DNA of 36,539 nt. Origin: Brevibacterium sp. ZH18. Its GTDB lineage: Bacteria > Actinomycetota > Actinomycetes > Actinomycetales > Brevibacteriaceae. The notes below the pieces were generated by a model that worked only from the letters and a program-made list of their open reading frames with translations, did no database searches and was not told the DNA's origin. Below, in pieces: positions 26,037-36,539 of this stretch (position 1 is its first letter; every line of letters begins with the position of its first letter). The position numbers were made by a program, and so were the translations under genes. The stretch spans positions 1 through 36,539 of the forward strand of contig NZ_JALDSX010000035.1 of the NCBI RefSeq assembly GCF_022748595.1, in the 5' to 3' direction.

Positions 26037-26321
26037 CGACTGATTGTGTTATCTGCGTCGTCGAATGATCATCCCGGGCATTTTGTGAGACCCGGATCAG
26101 TGTGAGAATTCGTCGAAGCAGGCCGCTGACGTGTCATTCTCGCTGGTCTTGTGTCCTCGCGACACACCCGAGCGAAGGGTGCATGGCGGCGCGCGAATAC
26201 TGGCATCGGGGGCCAAGCTTCACCCGGTGTTCAGTCGGATATGTCCCACGGTTCACAAACATGGCTGATGCCATGGCCAATGTGGGAATTAGGTCTATCG
26301 AGAAGCAATGGAGAACGTTTA
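26037..26321 (+). promoter_or_regulatory. Long structured 5' leader of rpsL
   Basis: No convincing gene lies in this stretch. Two hairpins are clear. One pairs TCGCT (26140-26144) with AGCGA (26171-26175) and, inside it, TGTGTC (26150-26155) with GACACA (26161-26166). The other pairs CATGGC (26260-26265) with GCCATG (26270-26275) around TGAT. No T-run follows either. A role in autoregulation is possible but unproven. Confidence 0.4.
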
Positions 26322-26696
26322 GTGCCAACAATCCAGCAGCTCGTCCGCAAAGGACGGCATGTCAAACCCGCAGGATCCGACGCTCCTGCCCTGAAGGGCA
26401 GCCCGCAGCGTCGTGGCGTGTGCACCCGCGTGTACACCACCACTCCCAAGAAGCCGAACTCGGCTCTGCGCAAGGTCGCTCGTGTCAAGCTTTCGAGCCA
26501 GATCGAAGTGACCGCATACATCCCAGGCGAAGGACACAACCTGCAGGAGCACTCGATCGTGCTCGTGCGCGGTGGCCGTGTCAAGGACCTGCCAGGTGTG
26601 CGTTACCGCATCGTTCGCGGTTCGCTCGACACCCAGGGTGTCAAGGGCCGTCAGCAGGCTCGCAGCAAGTACGGTGCGAAGAGGGAGAAGAAGTAA
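26322..26696 (+). CDS. rpsL: 30S ribosomal protein S12
   Basis: This 124-residue S12 sits at the decoding centre and helps proofread tRNA selection. It starts [13 protein letters not shown]43 (in [11 protein letters not shown]) and K88 (GGRVKDLPG), the usual streptomycin-resistance positions, are wild type, so a streptomycin-sensitive ribosome is expected. The GTG at 26322 has GGAGA at 26310-26314; the frame is open upstream, but homology begins here. The stop overlaps the rpsG start (TAATG). Confidence 0.97.
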   Translation: MPTIQQLVRKGRHVKPAGSDAPALKGSPQRRGVCTRVYTTTPKKPNSALRKVARVKLSSQIEVTAYIPGEGHNLQEHSIVLVRGGRVKDLPGVRYRIVRGSLDTQGVKGRQQARSKYGAKREKK

Positions 26697-27166
26697 TGCC
26701 ACGTAAAGGTCCTGCACCCAAACGACCGATCGTCATCGACCCGGTCTTCAGCTCACCGATCGTCACTCAGCTGATCAACAAGATCCTGCTGGACGGCAAG
26801 CGTTCGACCGCAGAGCGCATCGTCTACGGTGCCCTCGAAGGTACACGCGAGAAGAACGGCGTCGATCCAGTTGTCAACCTGAAGAAGGCTCTTGACAACA
26901 TCCGTCCGTCCCTCGAGGTCCGCTCACGCCGTGTCGGCGGCGCGACCTACCAGGTTCCGGTCGATGTTCGTCCAGTTCGTTCGACGACTCTGGCTCTGCG
27001 CTGGCTCGTGGGTTACTCCCGCCAGCGTCGTGAGAAGACCATGACCGAGCGTCTCATGAATGAGATTCTCGATGCGAGCAACGGCCTCGGTGCCGCTGTG
27101 AAGCGTCGTGAAGACACGCACAAGATGGCCGAGTCCAACAAGGCCTTCGCCCACTACCGCTGGTGA
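26696..27166 (+). CDS. rpsG: 30S ribosomal protein S7
   Basis: This protein of 156 residues nucleates assembly of the small-subunit head and contacts E- and P-site tRNA. It starts [10 protein letters not shown] and contains the typical [13 protein letters not shown] and [10 protein letters not shown] segments, with the C-terminal helix ending AHYRW. The ATG shares an A with the rpsL stop and uses GAGGGAG in the rpsL tail as its ribosome-binding site. There is no room for the rpsL-rpsG operator known in E. coli. Confidence 0.97.
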   Translation: MPRKGPAPKRPIVIDPVFSSPIVTQLINKILLDGKRSTAERIVYGALEGTREKNGVDPVVNLKKALDNIRPSLEVRSRRVGGATYQVPVDVRPVRSTTLALRWLVGYSRQRREKTMTERLMNEILDASNGLGAAVKRREDTHKMAESNKAFAHYRW

Positions 27167-27186
27167 TCGTTCCTCCCAAGACCCGC

Positions 27187-27216
27187 GCCGGTCTGCTTCG
27201 TTCGAAGCGCACCGGC
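27187..27216 (+). other. Hairpin in the rpsG-fusA gap
   Basis: GCCGGT (27187-27192) pairs with ACCGGC (27211-27216), and inside it GCTTC (27195-27199) pairs with GAAGC (27204-27208) around GTTC. No T-run follows. It may be a processing or attenuation element within the operon. Confidence 0.45.
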
Positions 27217-27263
27217 CGGGCAGCGGGGGAGTCGATCAAGTCATCGATTGAGAGAGAGACACC

Positions 27264-29369
<2,106 letters not shown>

Positions 29370-29388
29370 TCTCCGGTCCCCGATCGCC

Positions 29389-29414
29389 CCGGTGATCAAG
29401 AACATGTTCACCGG
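29389..29414 (+). other. Hairpin in the fusA-tuf gap
   Basis: CCGGTGA (29389-29395) pairs with TCACCGG (29408-29414); the 12-nt loop contains most of the palindrome GAACATGTTC. It may be a weak terminator or processing site ahead of the tuf promoter. Confidence 0.45.
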
Positions 29415-29415
29415 A

Positions 29416-29460
29416 ATGAAAGTTAACCAACAAAAGGTCTAAGATATGAACCGCATATCT
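29416..29460 (+). promoter_or_regulatory. Candidate internal tuf promoter and 5' hairpin
   Basis: ATGAAA (29416-29421), an 18-nt spacer and TAAGAT (29440-29445) suggest a promoter serving tuf alone, which would allow the extra EF-Tu output usual in bacteria. AGATATG (29442-29448) and CATATCT (29454-29460) form a 7-bp inverted repeat across the -10 and the predicted start. Confidence 0.45.
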
Positions 29461-29485
29461 TTCGCCAACCACGAGGAGGAACCCA

Positions 29486-30679
29486 GTGGCAAAGGCTAGT
29501 TTCGATAGGACTAAGCCGCACGTCAACATTGGCACCATCGGCCACGTTGACCACGGAAAAACCACCCTGACCGCCGCAATCACCAAGGTGCTGGCGGACA
29601 AGTACCCAGATCTCAACGAGGCTCGCGCCTTCGACCAGGTGGATAACGCACCTGAGGAGAAGGAGCGCGGCATCACCATCAACGTCTCGCACGTTGAGTA
29701 CCAGACTGAGAAGCGTCACTACGCTCACGTCGATGCCCCTGGTCACGCCGACTACATCAAGAACATGATTACCGGTGCTGCTCAGATGGACGGCGCGATC
29801 CTCGTGGTTGCTGCTACCGATGGTCCGATGCCGCAGACCCGTGAGCACGTTCTGCTCGCTCGCCAGGTCGGCGTCCCCTACATCGTCGTGGCTCTGAACA
29901 AGTCCGACATGGTCGATGACGAGGAGCTCCTCGAGCTCGTCGAATTCGAGGTTCGCGACCTGCTCTCGAGCCAGGAGTTCGACGGAGACAACGCTCCTGT
30001 CGTTCAGGTGTCCGCTCTCAAGGCGCTGGAAGGCGACGAGAAGTGGGTCAAGTCGGTTGAAGAGCTCATGCAGGCTGTCGATGACAACGTTCCTGAGCCG
30101 GAGCGCGACATTGACAAGCCGTTCCTCATGCCTGTTGAAGACGTCTTCACGATCACCGGTCGTGGAACCGTCGTGACCGGTCGTGTTGAGCGCGGCGTCC
30201 TTCTGCCGAACGACGACATCGAAATCGTCGGCATCAAGGAGAAGTCGTCCAAGACGACCGTCACCGCCATCGAGATGTTCCGCAAGACTCTGCCTGACGC
30301 ACGTGCAGGCGAGAACGTCGGACTGCTTCTCCGTGGCACGAAGCGCGAAGAGGTTGAGCGCGGACAGGTCATCTGCAAGCCGGGTTCGATCACCCCGCAC
30401 ACCAAGTTCGAGGGCCAGGTCTACATCCTGAGCAAGGACGAGGGTGGACGCCACAACCCGTTCTACTCGAACTACCGTCCTCAGTTCTACTTCCGCACCA
30501 CGGACGTCACCGGCGTCATCACGCTGCCTGAGGGCACCGAGATGGTCATGCCTGGCGACAACACCGATATGTCGGTCGAGCTCATTCAGCCGATCGCCAT
30601 GGAAGAGGGCCTCCGCTTCGCAATCCGCGAGGGTGGACGCACCGTCGGCGCTGGTCGAGTCACGACGATCACTGCCTGA
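29486..30679 (+). CDS. tuf: Elongation factor Tu
   Basis: This 397-residue GTPase delivers aminoacyl-tRNA to the ribosomal A site. The P-loop GHVDHGKT is at 19-26, G3 DAPGH at 83-87 and G4 NKSD at about 138-141. Domains II and III are complete, with the end [10 protein letters not shown]. The GTG at 29486 has GAGGAGGA at 29473-29480, one of the strongest ribosome-binding sites in the window. It is the last gene of the str operon, followed by tandem hairpins. Confidence 0.98.
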   Translation: MAKASFDRTKPHVNIGTIGHVDHGKTTLTAAITKVLADKYPDLNEARAFDQVDNAPEEKERGITINVSHVEYQTEKRHYAHVDAPGHADYIKNMITGAAQMDGAILVVAATDGPMPQTREHVLLARQVGVPYIVVALNKSDMVDDEELLELVEFEVRDLLSSQEFDGDNAPVVQVSALKALEGDEKWVKSVEELMQAVDDNVPEPERDIDKPFLMPVEDVFTITGRGTVVTGRVERGVLLPNDDIEIVGIKEKSSKTTVTAIEMFRKTLPDARAGENVGLLLRGTKREEVERGQVICKPGSITPHTKFEGQVYILSKDEGGRHNPFYSNYRPQFYFRTTDVTGVITLPEGTEMVMPGDNTDMSVELIQPIAMEEGLRFAIREGGRTVGAGRVTTITA

Positions 30680-30693
30680 TCACACGTCGATCA

Positions 30694-30772
30694 TCAAGGC
30701 TTCGGCCTTGAACTCGGGGCCACGGTCCTGAACGATCGAATCGGAACCCCGGTCCATTGGACCGGGGTTCCG
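30694..30772 (+). terminator. Tandem terminator hairpins after tuf
   Basis: The first hairpin is TCAAGGC (30694-30700) with GCCTTGA (30705-30711) around a stable TTCG loop. The second is a perfect 14-bp stem between 30742-30755 and 30759-30772 with an ATT loop. They end the str operon before the S10 leader. Confidence 0.85.
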
Positions 30773-30780
30773 TGCATTCA

Positions 30781-31178
30781 CAGGGAAGTACCGCCTCGGC
30801 GAGTGACCTGCGTGACTGCCCGGTTAGCAGCGGTGATGAAATGCCTCACAACCCAGATGCCTGGAATTGCGCGGATCAAGTGGTATGTGACAAGATAGTG
30901 AAGTTGCGTTTTGGGCGTTGACCCCTGCACTGCGGTAGCAATACCGCGAACAGCCCGGAACACTATCGGATCGATGAATCTGCCTTGAGCGGGTTCGGAC
31001 CGAGCAGCCAATGAGTAAAAGCGCCGTCGGCCTTGAACGGGAATCGAAAGATTCTCCGCCAGGATTAGCCGACACGCCCGACCTCGGGGGTCGGTCATGG
31101 TCAGCCGGCACAGACCACAGACGAGTTACCTCGCCTGATGGTTGATGGCCGGAAGTAACTAAAGAAAGAGACGACGCC
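30781..31178 (+). promoter_or_regulatory. Leader region of the S10 operon, non-coding
   Basis: About 400 bases without a supported gene. Promoter candidates are TTGCGC (30867-30872) with CAAGAT (30891-30896), and TTGACC (30918-30923) with a weak -10 at about 30941. Hairpins include GCGGTA/TACCGC (30932-30937, 30942-30947) and CCGACC/GGTCGG (31078-31083, 31089-31094). A third, GAATC-GAAA-GATTC (31041-31054), has a GNRA tetraloop and extra CGG/CCG pairing outside. The length and structure suggest a regulatory leader, as in S10 operons elsewhere, but the ligand is unknown. Confidence 0.45.
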
Positions 31179-31487
31179 ATGGCGGGACAGAAGATCCGCA
31201 TTCGGCTCAAGTCGTACGACCATGCTGTGATTGACAGTGCTGCACGCAAGATCGTGGACACCGTCACTCGCGCAGGTGCGACTGTTGTGGGCCCCGTGCC
31301 GTTGCCAACGGAGAAGAACGTGTACTGCGTCATCCGTTCGCCACACAAATACAAGGACAGCCGTGAGCACTTCGAAATGCGCACGCACAAGCGTCTGATC
31401 GACATCGTCGATCCGACGCCGAAGGCTGTCGATTCGCTTATGCGTCTCGACCTCGCTGACGACGTCAATATCGAGATCAAGCTCTAA
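31179..31487 (+). CDS. rpsJ: 30S ribosomal protein S10
   Basis: This 102-residue S10 is a small-subunit head protein that also acts as NusE in antitermination complexes. It starts [15 protein letters not shown], with the conserved loop around [14 protein letters not shown]. The ATG at 31179 follows an AAAGAGA-type ribosome-binding site. It is the first gene of the S10 operon; rplC begins 11 nt after its stop. Confidence 0.98.
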   Translation: MAGQKIRIRLKSYDHAVIDSAARKIVDTVTRAGATVVGPVPLPTEKNVYCVIRSPHKYKDSREHFEMRTHKRLIDIVDPTPKAVDSLMRLDLADDVNIEIKL

Positions 31488-31498
31488 GGGAGGGAAAC

Positions 31499-32173
31499 AT
31501 GGCGAACAATCGTTCCTCAGCTCTCCCTACAACCCGCAAGGTCAAAGGCCTTCTGGGTACCAAACTGGGCATGACCCAGGTGTGGGATGAGCAGAACAAG
31601 CTCGTACCGGTGACCGTTGTGGCCACCGGAAACAACGTCGTGACGCAGATCCGCAACGAGGAAACCGATGGTTACCCCGCTGTGCAGATTGCGTTCGGCG
31701 AGATCGATCCTCGCAAGGTCAACAAGCCGACTGCAGGCCACTTCGAGAAGGCCGGCGTGACACCACGCCGTCACCTTGTCGAACTGCGCACCGCTGACGC
31801 TGCTGACTACGCGTTGGGCCAGGAACTCGGAGTCGACACGTTCGATGCCGGGATCAAGGTCGACGTGACTGCAAAGACCAAGGGTAAGGGAACCGCCGGT
31901 GTCATGAAGCGTCACGGCTTCCACGGCGTCGGTGCCTCCCACGGTGCGCACCGTAACCACCGCAAGCCAGGTTCTATCGGCGGAGCCGCTACACCTGGTC
32001 GCGTCTTCAAGGGTATGCGCATGGCCGGCCGTATGGGCGCAGTCAAGCACACCACCCAGAACCTCACGATCCACGCCGTGGACACCGAGAACAACTTCCT
32101 GCTCATCAAGGGTGCCGTTCCCGGCCCCAAGGGTGCAGTCGTTCTCGTTCGCTCGGCCGCGAAGGAGGCCTGA
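31499..32173 (+). CDS. rplC: 50S ribosomal protein L3
   Basis: This protein of 224 residues helps assemble the large subunit and reaches toward the peptidyl-transferase centre. It contains [15 protein letters not shown] and the conserved [15 protein letters not shown] loop region. The ATG at 31499 has GGGAGGG just upstream. rplD follows after 5 nt. Confidence 0.98.
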   Translation: MANNRSSALPTTRKVKGLLGTKLGMTQVWDEQNKLVPVTVVATGNNVVTQIRNEETDGYPAVQIAFGEIDPRKVNKPTAGHFEKAGVTPRRHLVELRTADAADYALGQELGVDTFDAGIKVDVTAKTKGKGTAGVMKRHGFHGVGASHGAHRNHRKPGSIGGAATPGRVFKGMRMAGRMGAVKHTTQNLTIHAVDTENNFLLIKGAVPGPKGAVVLVRSAAKEA

Positions 32174-32178
32174 ACGAT

Positions 32179-32832
32179 ATGACTGATGTCAAGACAGTCG
32201 ACGTCGTCGATGCCGCTGGTGCGAAGACCGGATCCGTTGAACTGCCTGCCGAGATCTTCGGTGTGCAGACCAACGTGCCGTTGATCCACCAGGTTGTCGT
32301 CGCACAGCTGGCAGCAGCTCGTCAGGGTACACACAAGACAAAGACCCGCTCCGAAGTACGCGGTGGCGGACGTAAGCCCTACCGTCAGAAGGGAACCGGT
32401 AACGCCCGTCAGGGTTCGATCCGCGCTCCTCAGTACAACGGTGGTGGAGTCGTGCACGGGCCGGTTCCTCGCGATTACTCGCAGCGGACCCCAAAGAAGA
32501 TGAAGGCTGCTGCTCTGCGCGGCGCTCTGTCGGATCGCGCACGTCTCGATCAGGTTTTCGTCGTTAAGAACTTGATCACCGGCGATGCGCCGTCGACCAA
32601 GCAGGCGAAGGTCGCTCTGGCTGGCCTGTCCGATCGCAAGAACACCCTCGTGGTGCTCGAGCGTGACGATGAGCTCACTCAGCGCAGCGTTCGCAACCTG
32701 CCTCATGTTCACGTGCTCACCTCCGATCAGCTCAACACCTATGATGTGCTGATCGCCGATGACATCGTGTTCACCGAAGCAGCACTGCAGACGTTCCTGG
32801 GCGGATACCGCAAATCGGAGGACGCATCATGA
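32179..32832 (+). CDS. rplD: 50S ribosomal protein L4
   Basis: This 217-residue protein lines the peptide exit tunnel. Its extended tunnel loop ([19 protein letters not shown] type) is intact. In E. coli, L4 also represses its own operon through the S10 leader; whether that holds here is unknown. AAGGAGG inside the rplC end is its ribosome-binding site. Its stop overlaps the rplW start (ATGA). Confidence 0.98.
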   Translation: MTDVKTVDVVDAAGAKTGSVELPAEIFGVQTNVPLIHQVVVAQLAAARQGTHKTKTRSEVRGGGRKPYRQKGTGNARQGSIRAPQYNGGGVVHGPVPRDYSQRTPKKMKAAALRGALSDRARLDQVFVVKNLITGDAPSTKQAKVALAGLSDRKNTLVVLERDDELTQRSVRNLPHVHVLTSDQLNTYDVLIADDIVFTEAALQTFLGGYRKSEDAS

Positions 32833-33128
32833 GTCTGAACTTCAAGGACCCACGCGACATCATCGTCGCACCGGTCGTCTCAGAGAAGACGTACAGCCTG
32901 ATGGACGAGGGAAAGTACACCTTCATCGTCGATCAGTCGTCGAACAAGACTGAGATCAAACACGCCATTGAATCGATCTTCGATGTGCAGGTTGCCAAGG
33001 TCAACACCCTGAATCGTCAGGGCAAGCGCCGCCGCACCCGCACCGGTTGGGGAAAGCGCAAGGACACCAAGCGTGCCATTGTCGCCCTCAAGGACGGATC
33101 AATCGACATCTTCGGTGGATCGCTCTAA
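32829..33128 (+). CDS. rplW: 50S ribosomal protein L23
   Basis: This protein of 99 residues sits at the tunnel exit and docks trigger factor and the signal recognition particle. It has the family features [11 protein letters not shown] near the start and the [24 protein letters not shown] loop. Translation is coupled to rplD by the ATGA overlap. It ends 30 nt before rplB. Confidence 0.97.
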   Translation: MSLNFKDPRDIIVAPVVSEKTYSLMDEGKYTFIVDQSSNKTEIKHAIESIFDVQVAKVNTLNRQGKRRRTRTGWGKRKDTKRAIVALKDGSIDIFGGSL

Positions 33129-33158
33129 GCGATCCTTCGTCAAAGAAGGACAAGACTC

Positions 33159-33995
33159 ATGGGAATCCGTAAGCACAAGCCGACGACCCCGGGCCGCCGT
33201 GGCTCATCGGTCGCCGACTTCGTCGAAGTGACCCGGTCTACACCGGAGAAGTCACTTCTGCGCCCACTGCCTAAGCGCGGTGGCCGCAACAGCCAGGGCC
33301 GCGTGACCACTCGCCATCAGGGCGGCGGTCACAAGCGTCAGTACCGTGTCATCGACTTCCGCCGCCATGATAAAGATGGCGTTCCGGCGAAGGTCGCGCA
33401 CATCGAATACGACCCGAACCGCACCGCGCGCATCGCTCTGCTGCACTATGCAGATGGAGAGAAGCGCTACATCATCGCCCCGCATAACCTCAAGCAGGGC
33501 GCACAGGTGGAAGCCGGACCGGGCGCAGATATCAAGCCGGGCAACAACCTTGCCCTGCGCAACATCCCAGTCGGTACCGTGGTGCATGCAGTTGAAATGC
33601 GTCCCGGTGGCGGTGCCAAGATCGCACGTTCGGCCGGTTCATCCGTGCAGCTCGTCGCGAAGTACGGCCGGTTCGCTCAGCTGCGGATGCCTTCGGGCGA
33701 AATCCGCAACGTTGATGCGCGCTGCCGTGCCACTGTCGGCGAGGTCGGCAATGCCGAGCAGTCGAACATCAGCTGGGGCAAAGCAGGCCGCATGCGTTGG
33801 AAGGGCAAGCGCCCGACCGTGCGTGGTGTCGTCATGAACCCTGTCGACCACCCACATGGTGGTGGCGAGGGCAAGACCTCGGGTGGTCGTCACCCAGTCA
33901 GCCCGTGGGGTCAGTCAGAAGGCCGCACTCGCCGGCCGAACAAAGAGAGCGACAAGTACATCGTGCGCCGTCGCCGGACCGGCAAGAAGCGCTGA
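33159..33995 (+). CDS. rplB: 50S ribosomal protein L2
   Basis: This protein of 278 residues is needed for subunit joining and peptidyl-transferase activity. It carries [15 protein letters not shown] at the start and the functional [12 protein letters not shown] loop with the conserved histidine. AAAGAAGGA precedes the ATG at 33159. Confidence 0.98.
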   Translation: MGIRKHKPTTPGRRGSSVADFVEVTRSTPEKSLLRPLPKRGGRNSQGRVTTRHQGGGHKRQYRVIDFRRHDKDGVPAKVAHIEYDPNRTARIALLHYADGEKRYIIAPHNLKQGAQVEAGPGADIKPGNNLALRNIPVGTVVHAVEMRPGGGAKIARSAGSSVQLVAKYGRFAQLRMPSGEIRNVDARCRATVGEVGNAEQSNISWGKAGRMRWKGKRPTVRGVVMNPVDHPHGGGEGKTSGGRHPVSPWGQSEGRTRRPNKESDKYIVRRRRTGKKR

Positions 33996-34010
33996 TTGGA
34001 GTACTGACTT

Positions 34011-34292
34011 ATGCCTCGTAGCCTCAAAAAGGGTCCTTTCGTCGACGAACACCTGTTTCAGAAGGTGGCTCGCCAGAACGAGAAGAACACTAAAAATGTA
34101 ATCAAGACATGGTCTCGTCGCTCGATGATCATCCCGGATTTCCTGGGACACACCATCGCAGTACATGACGGACGCAAGCATGTTCCAGTCTTCATCACTG
34201 AAGCAATGGTCGGACATAAGCTTGGCGAGTTCGCACCGACACGGACGTTCCGTGGCCACGAAAAGGACGATCGCAAGGGTCGCCGCCGCTGA
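34011..34292 (+). CDS. rpsS: 30S ribosomal protein S19
   Basis: This 93-residue small-subunit head protein contacts S13 and forms bridges to the large subunit. It begins [15 protein letters not shown] and contains [19 protein letters not shown], typical of S19. TTGGAG lies upstream of the ATG at 34011, 15 nt after rplB. Confidence 0.98.
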   Translation: MPRSLKKGPFVDEHLFQKVARQNEKNTKNVIKTWSRRSMIIPDFLGHTIAVHDGRKHVPVFITEAMVGHKLGEFAPTRTFRGHEKDDRKGRRR

Positions 34293-34334
34293 CGCGGGGC
34301 ACTCTTTCGATCCTAGACAAGAGAGAAGGAAGCG

Positions 34335-34721
34335 ATGGAAGCCAAGGCTAAGGCGCGTTACCTGCGCGTCACGCCTCGCAAGGCTCGGCGCGTCATCGAC
34401 CTCATTCGTGGTCAGCAGGCGACCGAAGCACTTGCAGTGTTGAAGTTTGCAGAACAATCGGCATCAGATCCGATTTACAAGCTCGTTGCCTCCGGAATCG
34501 CCAATGCGCGAATCCGGGCCGACGAACAGGGCGTTGCGTTCGACGAGAACGAACTGGTCATCTCCGAAGCGTTTGTGGACGAGGGACCAACCATGAAGCG
34601 GTTCCGCCCGCGGGCCCAGGGACGTGCTTTTCGCATTGAGAAGCGCACCAGTCACGTCACAGTGATCCTGGCCAGCGGTGACGACCTGCCTCAGCGCAAG
34701 AGCCGGAAGGGGAATCGTTAA
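34335..34721 (+). CDS. rplV: 50S ribosomal protein L22
   Basis: This 128-residue tunnel-wall protein has a beta-hairpin that reaches the tunnel constriction near the macrolide site. It shows [16 protein letters not shown] and the hairpin region [31 protein letters not shown] precedes the ATG at 34335. Its stop overlaps the rpsC start (TAATG). Confidence 0.98.
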   Translation: MEAKAKARYLRVTPRKARRVIDLIRGQQATEALAVLKFAEQSASDPIYKLVASGIANARIRADEQGVAFDENELVISEAFVDEGPTMKRFRPRAQGRAFRIEKRTSHVTVILASGDDLPQRKSRKGNR

Positions 34722-35542
34722 TGGGCCAGAAAATCAATCCGAACGGATTCCGACTCGGAATCACCACGGACCACAAGTCGAAGTGGTTTGCTGACTCGAC
34801 TAAGCCGGGACAGCGCTACAGCGACTACGTGCTCGAAGATGTGAAGATCCGTCAGATGATGACCAAGGGCCTTGAGCGCGCTGGCATCTCGAAGGTGAAC
34901 ATCGAGCGCACGCGTGACCGTGTCCGAGTCGACATCCACACTGCCCGTCCGGGCATTGTCATTGGACGTCGTGGAGCCGAAGCCGATCGCATCCGCGGTC
35001 AGCTCGAAAAGCTCACCGGCAAGCAGATTCAGCTCAATATCCTTGAGGTGAAGAACGCCGAGATCGACGCGCAGCTGGTTGCTCAGGGAGTTGCCGAGCA
35101 GCTCGCGAGCCGCGTGGCATTCCGCCGCGCTATGCGCAAGTCGATCCAGAGCGCCCAGCGCGCAGGTGCCAAGGGCATCCGCGTGCAGTGCTCCGGTCGT
35201 CTCGGCGGCGCCGAAATGAGCCGTTCAGAGTTCTACCGCGAAGGTCGTGTGCCTCTGCACACCCTGCGCGCGAACATTGACTACGGATTCCACGAAGCGC
35301 ACACCACCTTTGGTCGCATCGGCGTCAAGGTGTGGATCTACAAGGGCGATATGACCGACAAGGAGCTTGCTGCCGAGCAGGCGAAGGCTCCTGCTGCTCG
35401 TGGCCCCAAGGGCCGTGGGCGCGGCCGTGGCGGCCGTGGTCGTGGTCAGGAAGGCGCAGCAGCACCGCGCCGGAACGACGCAGCGCCGAAGACTGAGAAC
35501 AACGCCGAAGCCCCTGCGGCTGAGGCCGGATCGGAGGGCTGA
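34721..35542 (+). CDS. rpsC: 30S ribosomal protein S3
   Basis: This protein of 273 residues lines the mRNA entry tunnel and has helicase function there. It starts [15 protein letters not shown] and has the KH domain signature [13 protein letters not shown]. The C-terminal tail (about 228-273) is an Arg/Gly-rich then Ala/Glu-rich extension of the kind common in actinobacteria and absent from E. coli S3. It is translationally coupled to rplV; rplP follows after 3 nt. Confidence 0.98.
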   Translation: MGQKINPNGFRLGITTDHKSKWFADSTKPGQRYSDYVLEDVKIRQMMTKGLERAGISKVNIERTRDRVRVDIHTARPGIVIGRRGAEADRIRGQLEKLTGKQIQLNILEVKNAEIDAQLVAQGVAEQLASRVAFRRAMRKSIQSAQRAGAKGIRVQCSGRLGGAEMSRSEFYREGRVPLHTLRANIDYGFHEAHTTFGRIGVKVWIYKGDMTDKELAAEQAKAPAARGPKGRGRGRGGRGRGQEGAAAPRRNDAAPKTENNAEAPAAEAGSEG

Positions 35543-35545
35543 GCT

Positions 35546-35962
35546 ATGTTGATCCCTCGTCGAGTGAAATACCGCAAGCAGCACCACCCCAAGCGGGGCG
35601 GCGCAGCTAAGGGTGGCACGACGGTGTCCTTCGGTGACTACGGCATCCAGGCTCTCGAGCCCGCCTACATCACCAACAGGCAGATCGAAGCCGCACGTAT
35701 TGCCATGACGCGCTACATCAAGCGTGGTGGCAAGGTGTGGATCAACATCTACCCAGACCGTCCGCTGACGAAGAAGCCTGCCGAGACCCGCATGGGTTCC
35801 GGTAAGGGTTCTCCGGAGTGGTGGGTCGCCAATGTCAAGCCGGGACGGGTCATGTTCGAACTCGCCGGTGTGTCCGAGGAAGTTGCTCGCGAGGCCTTGC
35901 GCCTCGCGGTCCATAAGCTTCCGCTCAAGGCCCGTATCGTGGCCCGCGAAGGTGGTGAGTGA
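35546..35962 (+). CDS. rplP: 50S ribosomal protein L16
   Basis: This 138-residue protein binds near the A-site tRNA elbow and organises the large-subunit centre. It begins [19 protein letters not shown] and contains [20 protein letters not shown], both family hallmarks. The upstream GGAGGG serves as ribosome-binding site. The stop overlaps a possible rpmC GTG start. Confidence 0.98.
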   Translation: MLIPRRVKYRKQHHPKRGGAAKGGTTVSFGDYGIQALEPAYITNRQIEAARIAMTRYIKRGGKVWINIYPDRPLTKKPAETRMGSGKGSPEWWVANVKPGRVMFELAGVSEEVAREALRLAVHKLPLKARIVAREGGE

Positions 35963-35964
35963 AT

Positions 35965-36216
35965 ATGGCAATTGGTTCGAAGACCCTTTCCATGGACGCA
36001 CTTGACGGTTTTGACAACGAGCGTCTGCTCGAAGAGCTCAAGAAGGCCAAGGCCGAGCTGTTCAACCTGCGTTTCCAGTCGGCCACCGGCCAGCTGGAGA
36101 GCCACGGCCGCCTGAAGGCTGTGCGTCGCGACATCGCTCGTATCTATACCGTGCTCAATGAGCGGGAGTTGGACATTCGTCCGAACCCTGCTGACGCTAA
36201 GGAAGAGGACAAGTGA
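35965..36216 (+). CDS. rpmC: 50S ribosomal protein L29
   Basis: A small two-helix protein near the tunnel exit (83 residues from the ATG at 35965). It contains the L29 signature [15 protein letters not shown] followed by [19 protein letters not shown] at 35959, overlapping the rplP stop, would add two residues; the ATG (MAIGSK) is preferred, with limited confidence in the exact start. It overlaps rpsQ at TGATG. Confidence 0.95.
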   Translation: MAIGSKTLSMDALDGFDNERLLEELKKAKAELFNLRFQSATGQLESHGRLKAVRRDIARIYTVLNERELDIRPNPADAKEEDK

Positions 36217-36503
36217 TGGCGGAGACCACCAAGCCCGAGGCAGGCGCCGCGGATCGTAACTCGCGCAAGACTGTGCGTGGTTACGTTGTTTCTGACAAGA
36301 TGGAGAAGACCATCGTCGTCGAGGTGGAGGAGCGCAAGACGCACCGCCTCTACGGCAAGGTCCTCCGCCAGTCGGTGAAGTACAAGGTTCACGATGAGGA
36401 GAACACCGCTGGTGTCGGTGACCTCGTCCTCGTGTCCGAGACGCGGCCAGTTTCGGCTGCGAAGCGTTGGCGGCTCGTCGAGATCATCGAACGCGCCAAG
36501 TAA
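36216..36503 (+). CDS. rpsQ: 30S ribosomal protein S17
   Basis: This protein of 95 residues is an early-binding small-subunit protein with an OB fold. It has [19 protein letters not shown] and the conserved [17 protein letters not shown] region. The ATG at 36216 (after AAGAGGAC) shares its A with the rpmC stop; a GTG at 36213 would add one residue. It is the last gene in the window. The remaining 36 bases hold nothing recognisable, and rplN would be expected next. Confidence 0.97.
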   Translation: MAETTKPEAGAADRNSRKTVRGYVVSDKMEKTIVVEVEERKTHRLYGKVLRQSVKYKVHDEENTAGVGDLVLVSETRPVSAAKRWRLVEIIERAK

Positions 36504-36539
36504 GCCGACGCCACCCCACCCACCCGGTCCCGCCCACGA

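Overview
The window is high-GC DNA from an actinobacterium, most likely a Brevibacterium-like member of the Micrococcales. The grounds are the actinobacterial forms of RpoB and RpoC, a furA-katG pair, many GTG and TTG starts, and genes whose -10 box lies 6 nt from the start codon. The genus is inferred from memory of protein sequences, not from a search.

Layout. (1) 1-1456: rplJ-rplL behind a long leader that contains a textbook intrinsic terminator (attenuator). (2) 1620-4854: three overlapping genes for related membrane proteins of unknown function. They share an extracytoplasmic domain with a DP-x-x-(I/V)-D motif; two also carry a putative zinc-binding C-terminal domain. (3) 4867-6818: a leaderless metallo-beta-lactamase-fold hydrolase, then a tandem GNAT acetyltransferase on the other strand. 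(4) 7013-14515: rpoB (TTG start), rpoC and a terminator. (5) 14597-16305, minus strand: a DUF1707-type protein translationally coupled to pfkA. (6) 16361-22922: an envelope glycosylation and signalling block. It holds a GT2-GtrA fusion, an ArnT/PMT-like membrane glycosyltransferase with a Gly-rich tail, an OmpR/PhoP-type response regulator, its histidine kinase and a small Gly-rich membrane protein. A PhoP-box-like 7-4-7 direct repeat precedes the first gene and another precedes the last. (7) 23134-25925, minus strand: furA-katG, with a leaderless furA promoter containing an inverted repeat. (8) 26322-30679: the str operon rpsL-rpsG-fusA-tuf, ended by tandem hairpins. (9) 31179-36503: the S10 operon rpsJ-rplC-rplD-rplW-rplB-rpsS-rplV-rpsC-rplP-rpmC-rpsQ, which runs on past the window.

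How it fits together. Most of the window is the bacterial transcription and translation core, broken by accessory islands. The two most interesting islands are the glycosyltransferase/two-component block, where DNA motifs and gene content together suggest an autoregulated envelope-modification regulon, and the three-paralogue membrane cassette between rplL and rpoB. No tRNA, rRNA, insertion sequence, prophage or CRISPR array was seen.
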